A stretch of DNA of 64,000 nucleotides from Thermobifida halotolerans (GTDB lineage: Bacteria > Actinomycetota > Actinomycetes > Streptosporangiales > Streptosporangiaceae): contig NZ_CP063196.1 in assembly GCF_003574835.2 (NCBI RefSeq), positions 4,898,001-4,962,000 of the forward strand, read 5' to 3'. The notes below the pieces were generated by a model. The model saw nothing but the letters and a program-made list of their open reading frames with translations, did no database searches and was not told where the DNA came from. Positions within the stretch are counted from its first letter, which is position 1, and every line of letters starts with the position of its first letter. Positions 61,669 through 64,000 of this stretch are shown here, piece after piece. Position numbers and translations under genes: made by a program.

Positions 61669-63173
61669 CGGGGCGGGCCCGCGGCCTGCTGGTGGCCGGG
61701 ACCTCCTCCGACGCGGGAAAATCCGTGGTCACCAGCGCCCTGTGCCGGGCCATGGCCCGCCGCGGGATCAGGGTGGCGCCGTTCAAGGCGCAGAACATGT
61801 CGAACAACTCCATGGTGGTCCCCGGCCCCGACGGGCAGGGCGCCGAGATCGGCCGCGCCCAGTGGGTCCAGGCGCTCGCCGCACGCGCCGAACCCGAGAC
61901 CGCCATGAACCCGGTGCTGCTGAAACCCGGCAGCGACCTGCGCAGCCACGTCGTGGTGCGGGGCCGCCCCTTCGGCCGCCTGGCGGCGGGCGAGTTCGCG
62001 GGGGAGCGCGCCGCGCTGGCCCGGGCCGCCCACACCGCGCTGGAGGACCTGCGCTCCCGCTACGACGTGGTGGTCTGCGAGGGCGCGGGCGGAGTCGCCG
62101 AGATCAACCTGCGCGCCCACGACTACGTCAACATGGGACTGGCGCGCGCCGCCGACCTGCCCGTCGTCGTGGTCGGCGACATCGACCGCGGCGGCGTGTT
62201 CGCGTCGCTGTACGGGTCCCTCGCCCTGCTCGACCCCGCCGACCAGGCGCTGGTCAGCGGGTTTGTCATCAACAAGTTCCGGGGCGACGTCTCCCTGCTG
62301 GGACCGGGGCTGGACGCGCTGGGGCGTATGACCGGCCGACCGGTGCTGGGCGTCCTGCCGTGGCAGCGGAACCTGTGGCTGGACTCCGAGGACTCGCTGG
62401 CCCTGGCCGACCGGGAACACGATCCCGCGGCCACCCCCGTCCTGCGTGTGGCGGTGGTGCAGTTGCCCCGGATCAGCAACTTCACCGACGTCGACGCCCT
62501 GTGCCTGGAACCGGACCTGCGCGTCGACTTCGTCACCGACCCCCGGCCGCTGGCCTCCGCCGACGTCGTCGTCCTCCCCGGAACCCGGGCCACGCTGTCG
62601 GACCTGGAGTGGCTGCGCTCCCGCGGCCTGGACACCGCGATCGCCGAGCACGCCCGCCGGGGGAGGACGGTGCTGGGCGTCTGCGGCGGCTGCCAGATGC
62701 TGGGCCGCGCGATCCACGACCCCGAAGGAGTCGAGGGCGCGGCGGGGCGGCGCGCCGACGGTCTGGGCCTGCTCGACCTGGAGACGGTCTTCACCCGCGA
62801 CAAGGTGCTGCGGCTGCCCTCCGGTGAGGGGCTGGGCGTGCCGGTCGGCGGCTACGAGATCCACCACGGCCGCATCCGCGCCGGCCGGGGGGAGCCGTTC
62901 CCCGGCGGCCTGCGCGACGGGACCGTGTTCGGCACGATGTGGCACGGCAGCCTGGAACACGACGCGTTCCGGGGAGCGTGGCTGGAGGCGGCGGCCGAGA
63001 CGGCGGGCGCCGAGGGCGGCCGGTTCGGGAAGGTCGGTTTCACCGCCGCCCGCGAGGCCCGCCTGGACCTCCTCGCCGACCTCGTGGAGGAGCACCTCGA
63101 CATGGACGCGGTCCTGCGCCTGGTCACCGACGGCGCCCCGGCCCTGCCGACCCTGCGGGGGGAGCTGCGGTGA
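61665..63173 (+). CDS. cobQ: Cobyric acid synthase
   Basis: 502 residues, a glutamine-dependent amidotransferase that amidates adenosyl-cobyrinic acid a,c-diamide to cobyric acid. The ATP-binding half has [21 protein letters not shown] and [13 protein letters not shown], and the [15 protein letters not shown] segment. The class I glutaminase-like half has [15 protein letters not shown] with the nucleophilic Cys and a late His ([11 protein letters not shown]). GTG 61665 overlaps the leader ORF. The TGA overlaps cobK as GTGA. Under cobalamin riboswitch control by position. Confidence 0.93.
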   Translation: MTGRARGLLVAGTSSDAGKSVVTSALCRAMARRGIRVAPFKAQNMSNNSMVVPGPDGQGAEIGRAQWVQALAARAEPETAMNPVLLKPGSDLRSHVVVRGRPFGRLAAGEFAGERAALARAAHTALEDLRSRYDVVVCEGAGGVAEINLRAHDYVNMGLARAADLPVVVVGDIDRGGVFASLYGSLALLDPADQALVSGFVINKFRGDVSLLGPGLDALGRMTGRPVLGVLPWQRNLWLDSEDSLALADREHDPAATPVLRVAVVQLPRISNFTDVDALCLEPDLRVDFVTDPRPLASADVVVLPGTRATLSDLEWLRSRGLDTAIAEHARRGRTVLGVCGGCQMLGRAIHDPEGVEGAAGRRADGLGLLDLETVFTRDKVLRLPSGEGLGVPVGGYEIHHGRIRAGRGEPFPGGLRDGTVFGTMWHGSLEHDAFRGAWLEAAAETAGAEGGRFGKVGFTAAREARLDLLADLVEEHLDMDAVLRLVTDGAPALPTLRGELR

Positions 63174-63910
63174 CGGTGCTCGTCCTCGGCGGCACGGCCG
63201 AGGCGCGCGCCCTCGCCCGGGCGCTCGTCGACGCCGGGACGCCGGTGCTGTCCTCTCTCGCGGGACGGGTCAGCCGACCGAGGCTGCCCGTCGGCGAGGT
63301 CCGGATCGGCGGGTTCGGCGGGGTGGACGGACTGGTCCGCTTCCTGCGGGACAACGGGATCGCCCGGGTGGTGGACGCCACCCACCCCTTCGCCGCCCGC
63401 ATCTCCGCCAACGCCGCCGAGGCGTGCGCGCGGACCGGCGTGCCGCTGCTGCGCCTGGTCCGCCCCGGCTGGGAGCACGGGCCCGGCGCGGACCGCTGGA
63501 CCTGGGTGGACGGCCACGACCGGGCCGCCGCACGCGCCGCGGAACTGGGCCGCCGCGTCTTCCTCACCACGGGGCGGCAGAGCCTGCACCGCTTCGTCGG
63601 ACCGCTCGCCGGGCACACGGTGCTGGCCCGGGTGGTGGAGGACGTGGACGTCGAACTCCCGCCGACGTGGACGCTGCTGCGCGACCGCGGCCCCTACACC
63701 CTCGGGGGCGAACGCGCGCTCATGGCCGGACACGCCGTCGACGCGCTGGTCACCAAGGACTCCGGCGGCGCCCACACCCGCGCCAAACTGGACGCCGCCG
63801 ACGAACTGGGGATCGCCGTGGTGGTGGTGCGCCGCCCCCGGTACGCGGACGGCGTTCCCACGGTGGAGGACGTGCCGACCGCCCTGGAACGGCTCGGGCT
63901 GCCGCGGTGA
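63170..63910 (+). CDS. cobK: Precorrin-6A reductase CobK
   Basis: 246 residues. [21 protein letters not shown] is the nucleotide-binding start of CobK/Cbi[21 protein letters not shown] the conserved central motif, and [21 protein letters not shown] near the end. It reduces precorrin-6A with NADPH in the corrin ring pathway. GTG 63170 overlaps the cobQ stop, so both are co-translated. Confidence 0.92.
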   Translation: MTVLVLGGTAEARALARALVDAGTPVLSSLAGRVSRPRLPVGEVRIGGFGGVDGLVRFLRDNGIARVVDATHPFAARISANAAEACARTGVPLLRLVRPGWEHGPGADRWTWVDGHDRAAARAAELGRRVFLTTGRQSLHRFVGPLAGHTVLARVVEDVDVELPPTWTLLRDRGPYTLGGERALMAGHAVDALVTKDSGGAHTRAKLDAADELGIAVVVVRRPRYADGVPTVEDVPTALERLGLPR

Positions 63911-63942
63911 TCCTGCTCCCAGGACACCACCGTTCTTTCCGG

Positions 63943-64000
63943 TTACTCGAGGTACAGGGTCACCGGGAGCGGACCGCTTCCGCGAACCGGGCCGCGGCCT
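63943..64000 (-). CDS. C-terminal end of a gene running off the window
   Basis: On the minus strand, the last 18 codons read through RGSGPLPVTLYLE and stop at TAA (63943-63945). It converges on cobK with a 32-base gap. Too short to assign. A further cobalamin gene is plausible from context only. Confidence 0.4.
   Translation of the reverse strand, partial: GRGPVRGSGPLPVTLYLE

Overview
The window is high-G+C actinomycete DNA. A WhiB-family regulator, an ANTAR protein, SpoIIE/RsbW/RsbV-type signalling proteins, frequent GTG/TTG starts and an ectoine locus all fit, and a Nocardiopsaceae-like source (Thermobifida, Nocardiopsis or Streptomonospora) is my inference rather than something read directly. 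No rRNA, tRNA, insertion sequence or CRISPR array was found.

1-6.0 kb: a compact, visibly less G+C-rich plus-strand operon that looks like a peptide natural product (RiPP) cluster of a type I do not recognise. It has a 53-residue precursor ending in Cys, a PhyH-type 2-oxoglutarate oxygenase, a radical SAM enzyme with an N-terminal nitrile-hydratase-leader-like domain, an aspartyl/asparaginyl beta-hydroxylase-like oxygenase, a YcaO cyclodehydratase fused to its leader-binding half, and a sulfotransferase. A complete but atypical arginyl-tRNA synthetase follows convergently (6.2-8.2 kb). No transporter, peptidase or azoline dehydrogenase is visible, and the cluster may extend left of the window.

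8.6-17.7 kb: metabolic genes. These are a membrane-anchored toroid-like protein, plsX, a lysine-2,3-aminomutase-family radical SAM protein with a palindromic upstream region, a ROK glucokinase behind a membrane protein, an SDR plus enoyl-CoA hydratase pair, and a sortase-anchored (LPVTG) Pro/Thr-repeat surface protein with 96-bp tandem repeats.

18.2-27.0 kb: a polyamine uptake and catabolism locus. A class III transaminase is divergent from an aminobutyraldehyde dehydrogenase, potA-potD-potB-potC and a PuuB-like FAD oxidoreductase. 27.0-28.0 kb is mostly empty apart from a HicB-like antitoxin remnant.

28.0-53.9 kb: signalling and ion homeostasis. There is a soluble HAMP-array hybrid histidine kinase with its response regulator, divergent from an RsbW/GAF/SpoIIE protein; an Mrp Na+/H+ antiporter operon with fused MrpA-MrpB; a NarL-type two-component system beside an ABC-2 exporter; and PAS/GAF, GAF-ANTAR, STAS, MEDS-HATPase, PP2C, glycosyltransferase, inactive-looking SDR, CopC-like and WhiB proteins.

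54.5-61.3 kb: ectABCD for ectoine and hydroxyectoine synthesis, followed by an ehuBCDA-type uptake transporter. Together with the Mrp antiporter, this gives the region a strong salt and osmotic stress theme.

61.4-64.0 kb: a cobalamin riboswitch, a 15-codon leader ORF coupled to cobQ, then cobK, with the tail of another gene at the right edge.
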